The notes: generated by a model from the letters alone, not told the origin. A stretch of DNA of 64,000 nt from Buttiauxella massiliensis (GCF_902500225.1 NZ_LR722653.1:1-64000), one strand, 5' to 3'. Numbered from the stretch's first letter, positions 8,618 through 16,151 are shown. Translations and numbers: made by a program.

Positions 8618-9148
8618 TTAGTTCGCTTTCCAGCCATTGCTGGTTTTAACAAGATTCATGGCACTATCAGCAGGTCCGTTCATCCCTTTCACACCAGAGA
8701 ATGCGCTTTTGTCCACCCATGATGGAACATCAGTTAATTTCCACGTATATGTGACGCGAACAACTTTCTGATTACCGTTGCCCGGCTCGGTCCATTCTTT
8801 GACTTCATCAACAATACGGCGACCAACACAAACACCTTCTTTGGCATCCCAGATTTTGGCTTGTTTACCTTCATCTGTTATCCCAAGCGTATTGTTATCC
8901 CAGCCTTTAACAAAGGCCATTAAGCCCTGTTCTACGAGACCGTCGAGAATTACAGACCCTGTTCCAGTCCCTGTTTCATCAAATCGTGGTTTGGAGAGCT
9001 GGACAGGGAATGTGACGTCATTGCTTCGCAGTGAGAAACAGGTTTTTGATTGACCAATCTTCGCGTTGATCGCTTTCTCATAGTCACCTTTTTCACCACA
9101 TCCCGCCAGAACCAGCGCAGCGCCTGCCATAAGTAAGATTTTTTTCAT
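8618..9148 (-). CDS. Putative lipoprotein
   Basis: 176 residues starting MKKILLMAGAALVLAGCGEKG, a lipoprotein signal peptide with lipobox LAGC and Cys17 as the acylation site. Gly at +2 does not indicate inner-membrane retention, so an outer-membrane location is more likely. Two later cysteines (in KTCF and GVCVG) could form a disulfide in the periplasm. I do not recognise the family. It is the first gene of the two-gene operon with the zinc-ribbon protein, and the ATCGATCGAT repeat cluster lies upstream. Confidence 0.65.
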   Translation of the reverse strand: MKKILLMAGAALVLAGCGEKGDYEKAINAKIGQSKTCFSLRSNDVTFPVQLSKPRFDETGTGTGSVILDGLVEQGLMAFVKGWDNNTLGITDEGKQAKIWDAKEGVCVGRRIVDEVKEWTEPGNGNQKVVRVTYTWKLTDVPSWVDKSAFSGVKGMNGPADSAMNLVKTSNGWKAN

Positions 9149-9602
9149 CTTAATATCCCATCAATGTTTACGAACTGACTGTTCATGGCAGGAATGAAAG
9201 CAAAAGAGACCCTATTCTTAGCCTAATCACACCCGATCCAGAAGCAGTCTGTTTAACCAATTGATAGAATTGAATTATTTTTGATGTTCGTCATATCGTT
9301 TAAATCGATCGATAAAAAACAAATGATAGTTAAAACCTATCAAAAATATGAAATCGATCGATTAAAACAATTAAATGATCGATCGATAAACCGTTTTCAA
9401 TCGGCAAAAACTATCAATAATAAATTATCGATCTTTTATATCAATTGATTGATAGTGGCGGTGAGCGATGGAAAACCACAGTTGGGGTGCTTCGGCTGTA
9501 TGTTCGAAGGAATAAGGAATGAAGCAGCACATAAGGAACAATGTGCTGCGACTAAACACTACCGACTGCTAAGCGCTAGAATGGAAAACGTATATTGTTT
9601 TA
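9149..9602. other. Intergenic region around the ATCGATCGAT cluster
   Basis: This region contains no supported gene. From about 9460 to 9600 the sequence is less AT-rich and includes two similar words, GAAGGAATAAGGAATGAAGC and GCACATAAGGAACAATG, without a plausible frame. Confidence 0.4.
9304..9433. repeat. ATCGATCGAT palindrome cluster
   Basis: Perfect ATCGATCGAT copies stand at 9304-9313, 9353-9362 and 9378-9387, and a seven-base partial copy ATCGATC at 9427-9433. Start-to-start spacings are 49, 25 and 49. Half-site-like words (GATAG, CTATCA, ATCAATTGATTGATAG at 9440-9455) are interspersed. Each copy includes overlapping GATC sites. The cluster lies in the 454-base gap between the lipoprotein and immunity genes. 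It could be an operator array or an iteron-type origin. Confidence 0.6.
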
Positions 9603-9848
9603 TTAATCTCGTTTAAATACTAGCTGGTAGTCATATTTATCGAAATCAATGTGGTGTGAAAATAATGGTTGTAAATCGTTCTTCCACGAACTTAATACAT
9701 CGAATCCACCGTCATATATTCTTCCATCAAATGGCAAATTAAGTTTTTTGATTAGACTCCCATCCTGACCTAAATCTGCAGAGGTCTCTTTGTTGATCAA
9801 AATCTCATCTATTTTATCAAACCATTCTAATGTTAATTTCAGTCCCAT
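9603..9848 (-). CDS. Cloacin/colicin E3-type immunity protein
   Basis: 81 residues from ATG 9848 with GAGGTGAAAG upstream. It follows the colicin E3 immunity pattern closely: MGLKLTLEWFDK at the start (Im3 has MGLKLDLTWFDK), DLGQDGS in the middle, GGFDVLSSW and LQPLFSHHIDFDKYDY at the end. Im3-type proteins bind the RNase domain of E3-group toxins and block 16S rRNA cleavage. It begins 8 bases after the effector gene ends and is transcribed with it, so it is the cognate immunity protein. Confidence 0.92.
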   Translation of the reverse strand: MGLKLTLEWFDKIDEILINKETSADLGQDGSLIKKLNLPFDGRIYDGGFDVLSSWKNDLQPLFSHHIDFDKYDYQLVFKRD

Positions 9849-9856
9849 CTTTCACC

Positions 9857-11473
9857 TCAAAGGTATCTTTTAATATTTCGGCCTTTAACTGCAGGTTTTA
9901 ACTGCTCACCTGTTTTATAATCTACAGACCCTAAATGCTCACCATCACTTGCCCTGTATTCCTCAAGCTCACCGTGCTGAGAATCCCATTCGTAAATCCT
10001 CCTACCTTTAGCATCAACCCAGCGCTCTCTAAGTCCACCGCCACCTTGTTTAGGTGTTTTTTTCTTAGCCTGTCTGAGACCTGAAATACCAATTTCACTA
10101 GTTTCCGGGGCTGGATGATAATCATGATCTTTATCAGGAATACCTGAACGTCCCTGACTAAGATATACATAAATAGGCGGAATATCCGATATTGGCAGAA
10201 CAAGAATATAATCCTCAAATTTCTTTTCTTCCGGTGCCGGAGTGGTTGTAGCCTCAATACTGGTATCTTCCGGCAACGGATCAACAACTACCGGGTTCGG
10301 TATCCTTACAGGATTCTGGTTACCTGTATTTGAAGGAACATTGACACCTGAACTGTCGGGCGTCCAGATGATGGTGATACGCGGATCTTCCTCTGTGGTT
10401 AACGTATACGCTTTTCGGCTGCTGTCCCACTCCATTTTGCGCACACGCACCATATCTTTACCGGGTGGCGTATGCCAGCCATGAGGAACAGGATTACCTT
10501 TATCATCCTGTTCCCACGTATAACGCACACGGCTTGGTGCTTCACGCATCTGTTCCAGACGCATCCGGTCAATAAAGTCCTGCTCACCGTCATTGAGTCT
10601 TCCGGGCATCATTCCCATCACGACTGCAGCGATAGGAGCACCGGGGCCGCTGGCTGCGACCCTTCCGAGTCCTGTCGCCATTTCCCCAAGCTTTACCGCC
10701 CATGTGCCTGATGTAATGGCACTTCCACCTACCAACCCAAGAACACTGGCACCTTTAACCGCCGTCTGAGCATTAGCAGCACTGGCTGCAGCAGCTTTTG
10801 CGGCCTGATAATCCATTTCCTCATGATTGCCATTCCACCATTTATACAGGGCGCTTCGCTTCTTCGGCTCTGGAATATCCTCTGCTGGTTTCTTTTTCTT
10901 GGCAGTCTGGGCATGTTGGACTACATCATTATCCGATGCAGGATCGGCAGGAGAAACGGCCTGATAAAATGCCATCGCAGCAAAATTGGTATGTGGCTCC
11001 CGCTGTTTTCCGGCATCATTACAACCATCACCACGAAGGCAGGATTTGGCGAATACCCGATTGCGGTCACGTTCTTCAGCCAGCCGCTTCTCTTCAGCTT
11101 TTTTTTCGGCTTTACGAACCAGCAGCATTGCTGCATGTTTTTCCTGCGCTATCTGTTCAGGTGAGGGACCATTACCCATCCACTGACCCGCAGGAGCTAT
11201 GATTTTATTCGTTCCATCAGGACAACCGCATTTCACCAACGACCTGTCTACTGCTGCCGGAATGCCACTATAGAGCGCTTTCTCTTCACCAGTAGTAATC
11301 ACCCCACGCTTACCGCACTTAGGGCAGGTGGTGGTGCAATCTCCCTTACGCACTATCCCCAGACCAAAATTAGAGGTATTAACCCCTAGCGAACTGATAC
11401 AACTTGCGCCAGTAGTGGTTTTATCTCCATGCAGGGCAAGTCCCCGACCATAACAGTCCTCACGATAGCCCAT
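9857..11473 (-). CDS. PAAR-tipped type VI effector with colicin E3-type 16S rRNase domain
   Basis: 538 residues. Residues about 1-95 form a cysteine-rich PAAR domain (HGDKTTTGASCISS, KGDCTTTCPKCGKRG), the tip that loads onto VgrG. A helical, alanine-rich region follows (about 215-290), then an S-type pyocin-like segment (about 330-450) ending ILVLPISDIPPIYVYLS. The last 59 residues match the colicin E3 nuclease (RRIYEWDSQHGELEEYR ... NIKRYL). Asp497, His500, Glu504 and Arg532 keep the spacing of E3 catalytic residues Asp510, His513, Glu517 and Arg545. Such domains cut 16S rRNA in the decoding site. The product is probably a contact-dependent antibacterial toxin delivered by a type VI secretion system encoded elsewhere; no other T6SS gene is here. 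Confidence 0.92.
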   Translation of the reverse strand: MGYREDCYGRGLALHGDKTTTGASCISSLGVNTSNFGLGIVRKGDCTTTCPKCGKRGVITTGEEKALYSGIPAAVDRSLVKCGCPDGTNKIIAPAGQWMGNGPSPEQIAQEKHAAMLLVRKAEKKAEEKRLAEERDRNRVFAKSCLRGDGCNDAGKQREPHTNFAAMAFYQAVSPADPASDNDVVQHAQTAKKKKPAEDIPEPKKRSALYKWWNGNHEEMDYQAAKAAAASAANAQTAVKGASVLGLVGGSAITSGTWAVKLGEMATGLGRVAASGPGAPIAAVVMGMMPGRLNDGEQDFIDRMRLEQMREAPSRVRYTWEQDDKGNPVPHGWHTPPGKDMVRVRKMEWDSSRKAYTLTTEEDPRITIIWTPDSSGVNVPSNTGNQNPVRIPNPVVVDPLPEDTSIEATTTPAPEEKKFEDYILVLPISDIPPIYVYLSQGRSGIPDKDHDYHPAPETSEIGISGLRQAKKKTPKQGGGGLRERWVDAKGRRIYEWDSQHGELEEYRASDGEHLGSVDYKTGEQLKPAVKGRNIKRYL

Positions 11474-11476
11474 CGT

Positions 11477-11962
11477 TTACATCTCCATTGCACCCATAAA
11501 ATCGTCCGGCATCGTTTCTCCTACACGGCAGCAGAAGACGGCAATATCTTGAGGCGTACTGATAATTTCATCACCATTACTCAGATAACTGCCAACCAGT
11601 GCATAACCTCTTCCATTGTTGCTGATACTGCTACCGGAACCACTGATAATACGTGCTGTTGTTCCATCAGGATAAATAACCTCATCCCCAACCAGAGCAA
11701 ATTCAGCAAACTTACCACTACTGGTTATCACCTCTCCACCTGAGCTGGCAGAAGAAACTTTGCCTCCCTTGCGGGTTAAGCTTCCCACCACGGCCTGACG
11801 CCAGATCGATGTGACAGGATGCTGTCTGATGTACTCATCCTGCTCTTCGGTCAGCGCTCGCGTTTCATCATTCATTCCGGCCAGTTGTTCCACCGTAAGC
11901 GGGGATTGATCCATTGTTGCCAGCACTTCCGGGGTCAGTTCATTGTTGTATTGACGATCCAT
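11477..11962 (-). CDS. PAAR-like domain protein upstream of the effector
   Basis: 161 residues from ATG 11962, chosen for AAGGAAAAG upstream (an ATG at 12001 would add 13 residues). Residues about 55-140 repeat a PAAR-like beta pattern (GSLTRKGGKV, SGGEVITSSG, ALVGDEVIYPDG, ARIISGSGSS, YALVGSYLSNGDEII), resembling PAAR proteins without the cysteines. It ends 3 bases before the effector gene, so it is translated from the same transcript. It may act as a chaperone, adaptor or second tip subunit for loading the effector; this is inference from position and fold pattern. Confidence 0.65.
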   Translation of the reverse strand: MDRQYNNELTPEVLATMDQSPLTVEQLAGMNDETRALTEEQDEYIRQHPVTSIWRQAVVGSLTRKGGKVSSASSGGEVITSSGKFAEFALVGDEVIYPDGTTARIISGSGSSISNNGRGYALVGSYLSNGDEIISTPQDIAVFCCRVGETMPDDFMGAMEM

Positions 11963-12091
11963 TTTCTTTTCCTTGTCATTTGTACGGATTAGTTGATGCA
12001 ATACTAACCGATTTACAATTTGACTTAAAAGCGATGTTTGTCATGGAGTTACAAAAACCAACCACAAAACAACAATGATGACGTATTCAGC

Positions 12092-12361
12092 TTAGGGCAT
12101 TAAAGAATTTATTGTCACTTTACTTATCCCGCTAAGTTCAGAAAATAACCTTCTGTAACTGTTTATCATTGGTTCTCTGTCCAAATCGCCGTCAGCTTCT
12201 GACAGGAAGTAATAACCGTAATCTTTAATGCAGATGCTTTCACCACTCTCCAGCATGAGTTTTATTCCGTCTTTATTTTCTTCCATATCGGATACGATAC
12301 ATGTCATGAAGAGTATTTTTTTGTTTATTTTAAAGATACTTATTATTTTTATGTTTATCAT
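12092..12361 (-). CDS. Small hypothetical protein
   Basis: 89 residues from ATG 12361 with GAGAGG seven bases upstream. It has a hydrophobic, basic N terminus (IISIFKINKKILFMTCIVS), then an acidic segment ending in REPMINSYRRLFSELSGISKV. I do not recognise the family. It is upstream of the T6SS genes on the same strand but 129 bases away, so it may be a separate unit. Confidence 0.5.
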   Translation of the reverse strand: MINIKIISIFKINKKILFMTCIVSDMEENKDGIKLMLESGESICIKDYGYYFLSEADGDLDREPMINSYRRLFSELSGISKVTINSLMP

Positions 12362-12483
12362 TTTTTACCTCTCTTCATTGTGTTTGTTATATATTTAAAT
12401 ACCACTTCCCATTAAAAAATCAAATTTAATTCACCTTGCATAACAGGGTTGATATTTATTTATCATTATTTTTGAAAAGATAT

Positions 12484-12724
12484 TTATCTTATGAGCTGCA
12501 GCTCATGGCTTCGCCCTTTATCTGCATCCCACCCATGCAGCTAACATTTTCACCCGATCATATCGTTCTGCATTTGACCTATAGCATTTACTCTTAAATG
12601 TATAGAAAACCTATATTAACCGTAGCAGCACTTCGTGATTGTTAAAAAACAATCACTCTGCTGAACAGGGCTTGCTCCTGTAAGAGATGGATTTATCCAT
12701 AAATAATTGCGGCGTAGCCGCCAG
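12484..12724. repeat. Multi-hairpin intergenic repeat, copy 1
   Basis: Ordered hairpins: GAGCTGCAGCTC at 12493-12504 followed by ATGGCTTCGCCCTTTATCTG; GTGATTGT-taaaaa-ACAATCAC at 12635-12656, extended by outer CAGCA/TGCTG arms; CAGG...CCTG at 12666-12680; ATGGATTTATCCAT at 12687-12700; GCGGCGTAGCCGC at 12709-12721. The copy ends CCAGTAAGGGAG. The same order and wording recur in copies 2 and 3. Confidence 0.7.
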
Positions 12725-12737
12725 TAAGGGAGAAGGC

Positions 12738-12821
12738 ATGTTAATTACAGAACTCCACGCTGGTGAGGTTTTACGTTGTGATTTATCCACATCCATTTTG
12801 AAAACATCTCTTATCCGATGA
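12738..12821 (+). CDS. Possible 27-residue peptide between repeat copies
   Basis: ATG 12738 has an excellent site (GGGAGAAGGC) directly after repeat copy 1. It reads MLITELHAGEVLRCDLSTSI and stops in the first hairpin of copy 2. It could be a leader peptide whose translation affects the next hairpins, or it could be chance. Confidence 0.3.
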   Translation: MLITELHAGEVLRCDLSTSILKTSLIR

Positions 12822-13022
12822 GCTGTCGCTCATGGCTTCGCCCTTTTCCTGTTTCAATGCAGAATTCTCCCTCGTACATATAGCATTTGCTCTTAAACAC
12901 ATAGTAAAACTATATTACCAATGGCAGCACTTCGTGATTGTTTTGGACAATCACACTGCTGAAACAGGGCTTGCCCTGTTAATGATGGATTTATCCATAA
13001 AAGATCTCGGCGACAGCCGCCA
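12806..13022. repeat. Multi-hairpin intergenic repeat, copy 2
   Basis: ATGAGC-tgtc-GCTCAT at 12818-12833 followed by GGCTTCGCCCTTTTCCTG; GTGATTGT-tttgg-ACAATCAC at 12934-12954 with outer CAGCA/TGCTG arms; CAGGGC-TT-GCCCTG at 12965-12978; ATGGATTTATCCAT at 12985-12998; GGCG-acagc-CGCC at 13009-13021. Stems are conserved with compensating changes relative to copy 1 (GGGCTTGCTCC versus GGGCTTGCCC; GCGGCG/CGCCGC versus GGCG/CGCC). The copy is followed by AAAAAAGGAG. Confidence 0.7.
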
Positions 13023-13106
13023 GTAAAAAAGGAGTAAACTTAATCATACAATTAAAATCTATACATTTAACCTTCCTGTTAATCAAAAACACTATTTTAA
13101 AATATT

Positions 13107-13271
13107 TTTATCCCGTGAGGTTTCGCATATGGCTTCGCCTTTTCTCTGCAATATTATTATTGCCGCAAAATTCCGATCCCGATTATTCATTTGAGACTAA
13201 TTTTCCTGTCAAATAGGAAAACCAAGCGATCAGCAGCGCTTCGTGATTGTATAAGACAATCACATCGCTGA
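13107..13271. repeat. Multi-hairpin intergenic repeat, copy 3 (shorter)
   Basis: Starts TTTATCCCGTGAGGTTTCGC then ATATGGCTTCGCCTTTTCTC as in the other copies. It includes GTGATTGT-ataag-ACAATCAC with an outer CAGCG/CGCTG pair (13233-13270), then loses the last three hairpins. Confidence 0.6.
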
Positions 13272-13420
13272 AAATAAGTAGCAAGAAAAACCTGTATCCC
13301 TGCGTAAAACGTTCCCAGAATAATATTAAAGGAAAACCTAACTCTCTTAACTTCTTACTAATTATTTAATTATAAGCACCTTCTCAGCCCAATGAAATCG
13401 GGGCTTCACAACTTTTTTTG

Positions 13421-13504
13421 CTATGTTCGAACATAGCAAAGTCCTACGTGCGCACATAGATCGTACCTATGTTCGAACATAGCTTGATCTATGTCTGAAC
13501 ATAG
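13421..13504. promoter_or_regulatory. Three 16-bp palindromic sites upstream of the RepL-like gene
   Basis: CTATGTTCGAACATAG occurs perfectly at 13421-13436 and 13467-13482, and with one mismatch (CTATGTCTGAACATAG) at 13489-13504. Spacings are 46 and 22 bases. A half-site CACATAG lies at 13454-13460. The sites end 134 bases before the replication-type gene. They may be repressor operators or iterons bound by its product. Confidence 0.7.
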
Positions 13505-13638
13505 TTTTTTTAACATTTCTTGACATATTATATTATTTTAAAAATACATCTCCTATTTTATTTATAGGTTATCTATTGACTTTCATTTTTTTGCATAGTA
13601 TTTAAATATACATAATAACAATAACACGAGAGATTAAT

Positions 13639-14373
13639 ATGAACACTAATGACGACGAACTATTACACCTTTTTGAAACATTAACTACTGAGCAAAAGAT
13701 TGATATCGCGCGAACCCTGATAAAAAACAAAGAGATCAAATCCACCACCGTTATTTCCACAGAAGACGATAAAGCGATTTCATTTTCACAACCTTATGTC
13801 TTTGCTTTTACATCTAACTTCCGTGTTTTTTCCGATCTGGACATCTCTAAAAATGAATTCCGTGTATTAACTTATATCTTGGAATACATGGAGTTTGGAA
13901 ACCTTATCAATCTTTCACAGTCATCACTCTGTAAGGCTTTAAATATTGCCTCCGGAAATATGTCCAATATATTTAAGAAACTCAGACAAAAAGGAATACT
14001 CGTTGAACATCATGGACACCTGTATATCAACTCCAATATTTTTGCCAAAGGCATGAGCCATCAACTTGATGAAAAACGTAAAGAACATTTGAGTAACTCC
14101 AAAAATATTTCCGCTGATATTGAACAATATCCAGAAAACTACACTGACCTTACAAAACAGGAAAGACGAAGTTTATTATTAGAAACCGAAACTAAAGACA
14201 TCTATACTGATGCTTTTATTTTTAGTAAGAAGAAAAAAAACCACGCTGTCCCTAACGCCAAAAACAGCATAAGAATCGATAAGCCCCGAAAAGTATATAA
14301 ACGAACCAAAGAGAATGAGGAAGCACGAAAAATCCTGACTGACGCTGGCACCCATTTGAAAGCAGAGTCCTGA
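13639..14373 (+). CDS. RepL-like replication initiator / winged-helix protein
   Basis: 244 residues from ATG 13639 (ACACGAGAG upstream). The N-terminal part (residues 1-60) is acidic and helical. Residues about 65-137 (FRVFSDLDISKNEFRVLTYI, NLINLSQSSLCKAL, SGNMSNIFKKLRQKGILVE, LYINSNIFAKG) match the winged-helix pattern of RepL-type plasmid initiators, in which a conserved yxiNp..i.kG end follows the recognition helix. The C terminus is basic and lysine-rich. The palindromic sites upstream fit autoregulation or origin binding. With the mob genes it suggests the island derives from a plasmid. A plain transcription regulator is the alternative. Confidence 0.6.
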   Translation: MNTNDDELLHLFETLTTEQKIDIARTLIKNKEIKSTTVISTEDDKAISFSQPYVFAFTSNFRVFSDLDISKNEFRVLTYILEYMEFGNLINLSQSSLCKALNIASGNMSNIFKKLRQKGILVEHHGHLYINSNIFAKGMSHQLDEKRKEHLSNSKNISADIEQYPENYTDLTKQERRSLLLETETKDIYTDAFIFSKKKKNHAVPNAKNSIRIDKPRKVYKRTKENEEARKILTDAGTHLKAES

Positions 14374-14396
14374 AATAGTTAATAAGGGGAATCAAT

Positions 14397-14600
14397 ATGC
14401 AATGTTCATGTAGAAGATAAATGACAGGCAGGTTTTCTGTTTCTAAGAAATGTAATTTAAGATGGGAATATTCTTTATGTCTGTCTTGTGGAAGAATAGA
14501 TGCTGACTATCTTTATAACTACGATAAAACACAGTTTATTGAACGAGGTTACTCAACAAGAGTAAATTATAGAGGCACGACAGGGAAAATAGATAAATAA
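14397..14600 (+). pseudogene. Small C-x-C...C-x-x-C zinc protein with in-frame stop
   Basis: A strong site (AAGGGGAATCAAT) precedes ATG 14397, which reads MQCSCRR then TAA (14418-14420). The same frame restarts immediately at ATG 14421 and continues MTGRFSVSKKCNLRWEYSLC, then LSCGRIDADYLY, to 14600. Small plasmid-borne proteins that open MxCxCG and later have CxxCGR look like this, so the two parts are probably one gene split by a stop. The downstream 59-residue part could still be made by reinitiation. Confidence 0.5.
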
Positions 14601-14688
14601 ATTAACACCATGCCGCACCCTTAAATTCGCCCCCTTATATATTAATATTAACATATACCAGATTAACTCAAAAATAAGAGGAAATAAC

Positions 14689-14912
14689 ATGAAAGACCAT
14701 ATAAAAAAGCACAGGAATATGAAACAATTATTGATAGTGGTAAAATTTCCGATGAGCTTAGATGCGATTATTTTAACAGAAATCTCCTTTTTTCTTGCTC
14801 AGATGAAAAAATAGATGATGATTTTCATCCTTTCAGTGACGAAGTATATAATAAAAGAAAGTCTTTGATTGATGAAAATCATAATCTTGATTTAAAAAAC
14901 AAAATAATATAA
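14689..14912 (+). pseudogene. Small acidic protein gene frameshifted at an A run
   Basis: ATG 14689 has AAGAGGAAATAAC upstream and starts MKDHIKKHR. After the six-A run at about 14703-14708 a better reading continues one frame over (AQEYETIIDSGKISDELRCD, then FSCSDEKIDDDFHPFSDEVY, then NHNLDLKNKII) to the TAA at 14910-14912. One A appears to be missing. The intact protein would have about 74 residues. Family unknown. Programmed slippage at the A run cannot be excluded. Confidence 0.45.
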
Positions 14913-14944
14913 TACAATATATATTGATTTTATTTTCAAATGCC

Positions 14945-14998
14945 TGCCTGAAAAACATCTTCTCCGATGAACTAAAGCTCATGGCTACTCCCTTTATC
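14945..14998. repeat. Partial fourth copy of the multi-hairpin repeat (5' part)
   Basis: AACATCTTCTCCGATGAACT then AAAGCTCATGGCTACTCCCT and TTATCTG matches the opening of copies 1-3 (CATCTCTTATCCGATGAGCT, then CTCATGGCTTCGCCCTTTTC). The later hairpins are absent. Confidence 0.5.
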
Positions 14999-15025
14999 TG
15001 AACACATAGAAGTATCCATTGGCTT

Positions 15026-15421
15026 CTATATATCATGAAATTTATTAAATATTTTTAATTTCCAATATTCAGTTCCTTCCTCTTTCTCTCTAAGATTAGC
15101 CTCAAGATTTTTCATGAGTATCGCTTTTACGCCTTGGTTATGCGCTGCCATTACTTTGTTAAAGAGTTCTTTTTCATCTATATCTTCCCGTTTTTCGTTT
15201 CCTGTTCCATTCATTTTTTTGTAGTAATCAAAATCATCGAACAGATTGTTTATTTGTATTTGAAGTGCCTGTTCCACGCATTTTTCATTTCCAATGATCA
15301 TTACAACTTCATTATGAAATCCATATGCCATTTCGTATATGAAATCGCAATATAAAGATAAGACCGTATTAATCGCAAAAAACATTGATTCATTTCTTTC
15401 ATATAACACCACATCATTCAT
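15026..15421 (-). CDS. Small helical protein, member F of a six-gene paralogue array
   Basis: 131 residues from ATG 15421 with a near-perfect AGGAGG eight bases upstream. It is predicted helical and acidic. It opens NESMFFAINTVLSLYCDFIY, has a middle segment (CVEQALQIQINNLFDDF) and a longer C-terminal tail than its neighbours (KAILMKNLEANLREKEEGTE). The spacing of hydrophobic positions resembles the five genes upstream. It is the last gene of the array. No known family is recognised. Confidence 0.55.
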   Translation of the reverse strand: MNDVVLYERNESMFFAINTVLSLYCDFIYEMAYGFHNEVVMIIGNEKCVEQALQIQINNLFDDFDYYKKMNGTGNEKREDIDEKELFNKVMAAHNQGVKAILMKNLEANLREKEEGTEYWKLKIFNKFHDI

Positions 15422-15477
15422 ATCATATTCCTCCTGTAATCGATGTACAGCCCCATTACGGGGCTATATAAGCAAAC

Positions 15478-15798
15478 TCATTGTATAGACAATAGATCTA
15501 CCCATGATGGCTTAATCTCACTTTGGTATGTTTTGTAAAACTCATTTCTAACCATATTGATATCCACATCAGATAGTTTTACTGATTGTTCACCATACTC
15601 CTTTTTATATTCATAAAAATGGAGTTTAATGTATTCGGCAAGAGCATGTATGAATATCACACCAGCCATATCATTTTTTATAAATGTATTTAGCTGCTTA
15701 ATATTAACTCTTTTTATATCATCAATACTTGCCTCAAATCTTACCATCATCATTTTGTAGAAAAACTGTATTGATTTATTTTCAAACTTAACGTTCAT
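15478..15798 (-). CDS. Small helical protein, member E of the paralogue array
   Basis: 106 residues from ATG 15798 (AAGGTGAAG upstream). The pattern shared with its neighbours is KSIQFFYKMMMVRFEASIDD, a polar linker, then VIFIHALAEYIKLHFYEYKK and a V-D-x-x-x-V-R-N-E-F element. The segment FEASIDDIK is especially close to FEASWKSLQ in the next gene upstream. It is AT-rich with many Lys, Ile and Phe residues. Function unknown. Confidence 0.55.
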   Translation of the reverse strand: MNVKFENKSIQFFYKMMMVRFEASIDDIKRVNIKQLNTFIKNDMAGVIFIHALAEYIKLHFYEYKKEYGEQSVKLSDVDINMVRNEFYKTYQSEIKPSWVDLLSIQ

Positions 15799-15857
15799 TT
15801 CTTCACCTTTTATTTATATTAATAACATTACTAGTAAAATCTGTTTTTGTTTAGATG

Positions 15858-16151
15858 TTACTTACAAAATACCCAAGAATGGCGTACAAGTCGTTCTGCC
15901 ACTTCTTCAAAGTTAACCTCAGTAAGACTTCCACTATTGCCTTCCAGTGAAGTAAACCTGTAGAAGTGATTGCTGATATGCGCTATCACATTTTGAATAA
16001 ATAGACTCATCACATCAGCATCATCAATATAATGTGAGATATTATAACTACACATCTCTTGCAGGGATTTCCAGCTTGCTTCAAAAGAACGCAGGGCCAA
16101 ATCATAAAACACCTCTGTAGATACATTTTTAATTTCAATATTTTTTCTCAT
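15858..16151 (-). CDS. Small helical protein, member D of the paralogue array
   Basis: 97 residues from ATG 16151 (GAGGAATAATC upstream). It contains STEVFYDLALRSFEASWKSL, YIDDADVMSLFIQNVIAHIS, NHFYRF and VNFEEVAERLVR, matching the helix order of the other array members. Function unknown. Confidence 0.55.
   Translation of the reverse strand: MRKNIEIKNVSTEVFYDLALRSFEASWKSLQEMCSYNISHYIDDADVMSLFIQNVIAHISNHFYRFTSLEGNSGSLTEVNFEEVAERLVRHSWVFCK

Noticed and set aside
12484..13271. CRISPR-like array
   Set aside because: The repeats are over 150 bases long, imperfect and built of hairpins, with no uniform repeat-spacer alternation and no cas genes.
14833..15036. A 67-residue minus-strand open frame
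   Set aside because: It runs through the partial hairpin repeat and the antisense of the frameshifted gene, and has no ribosome site.
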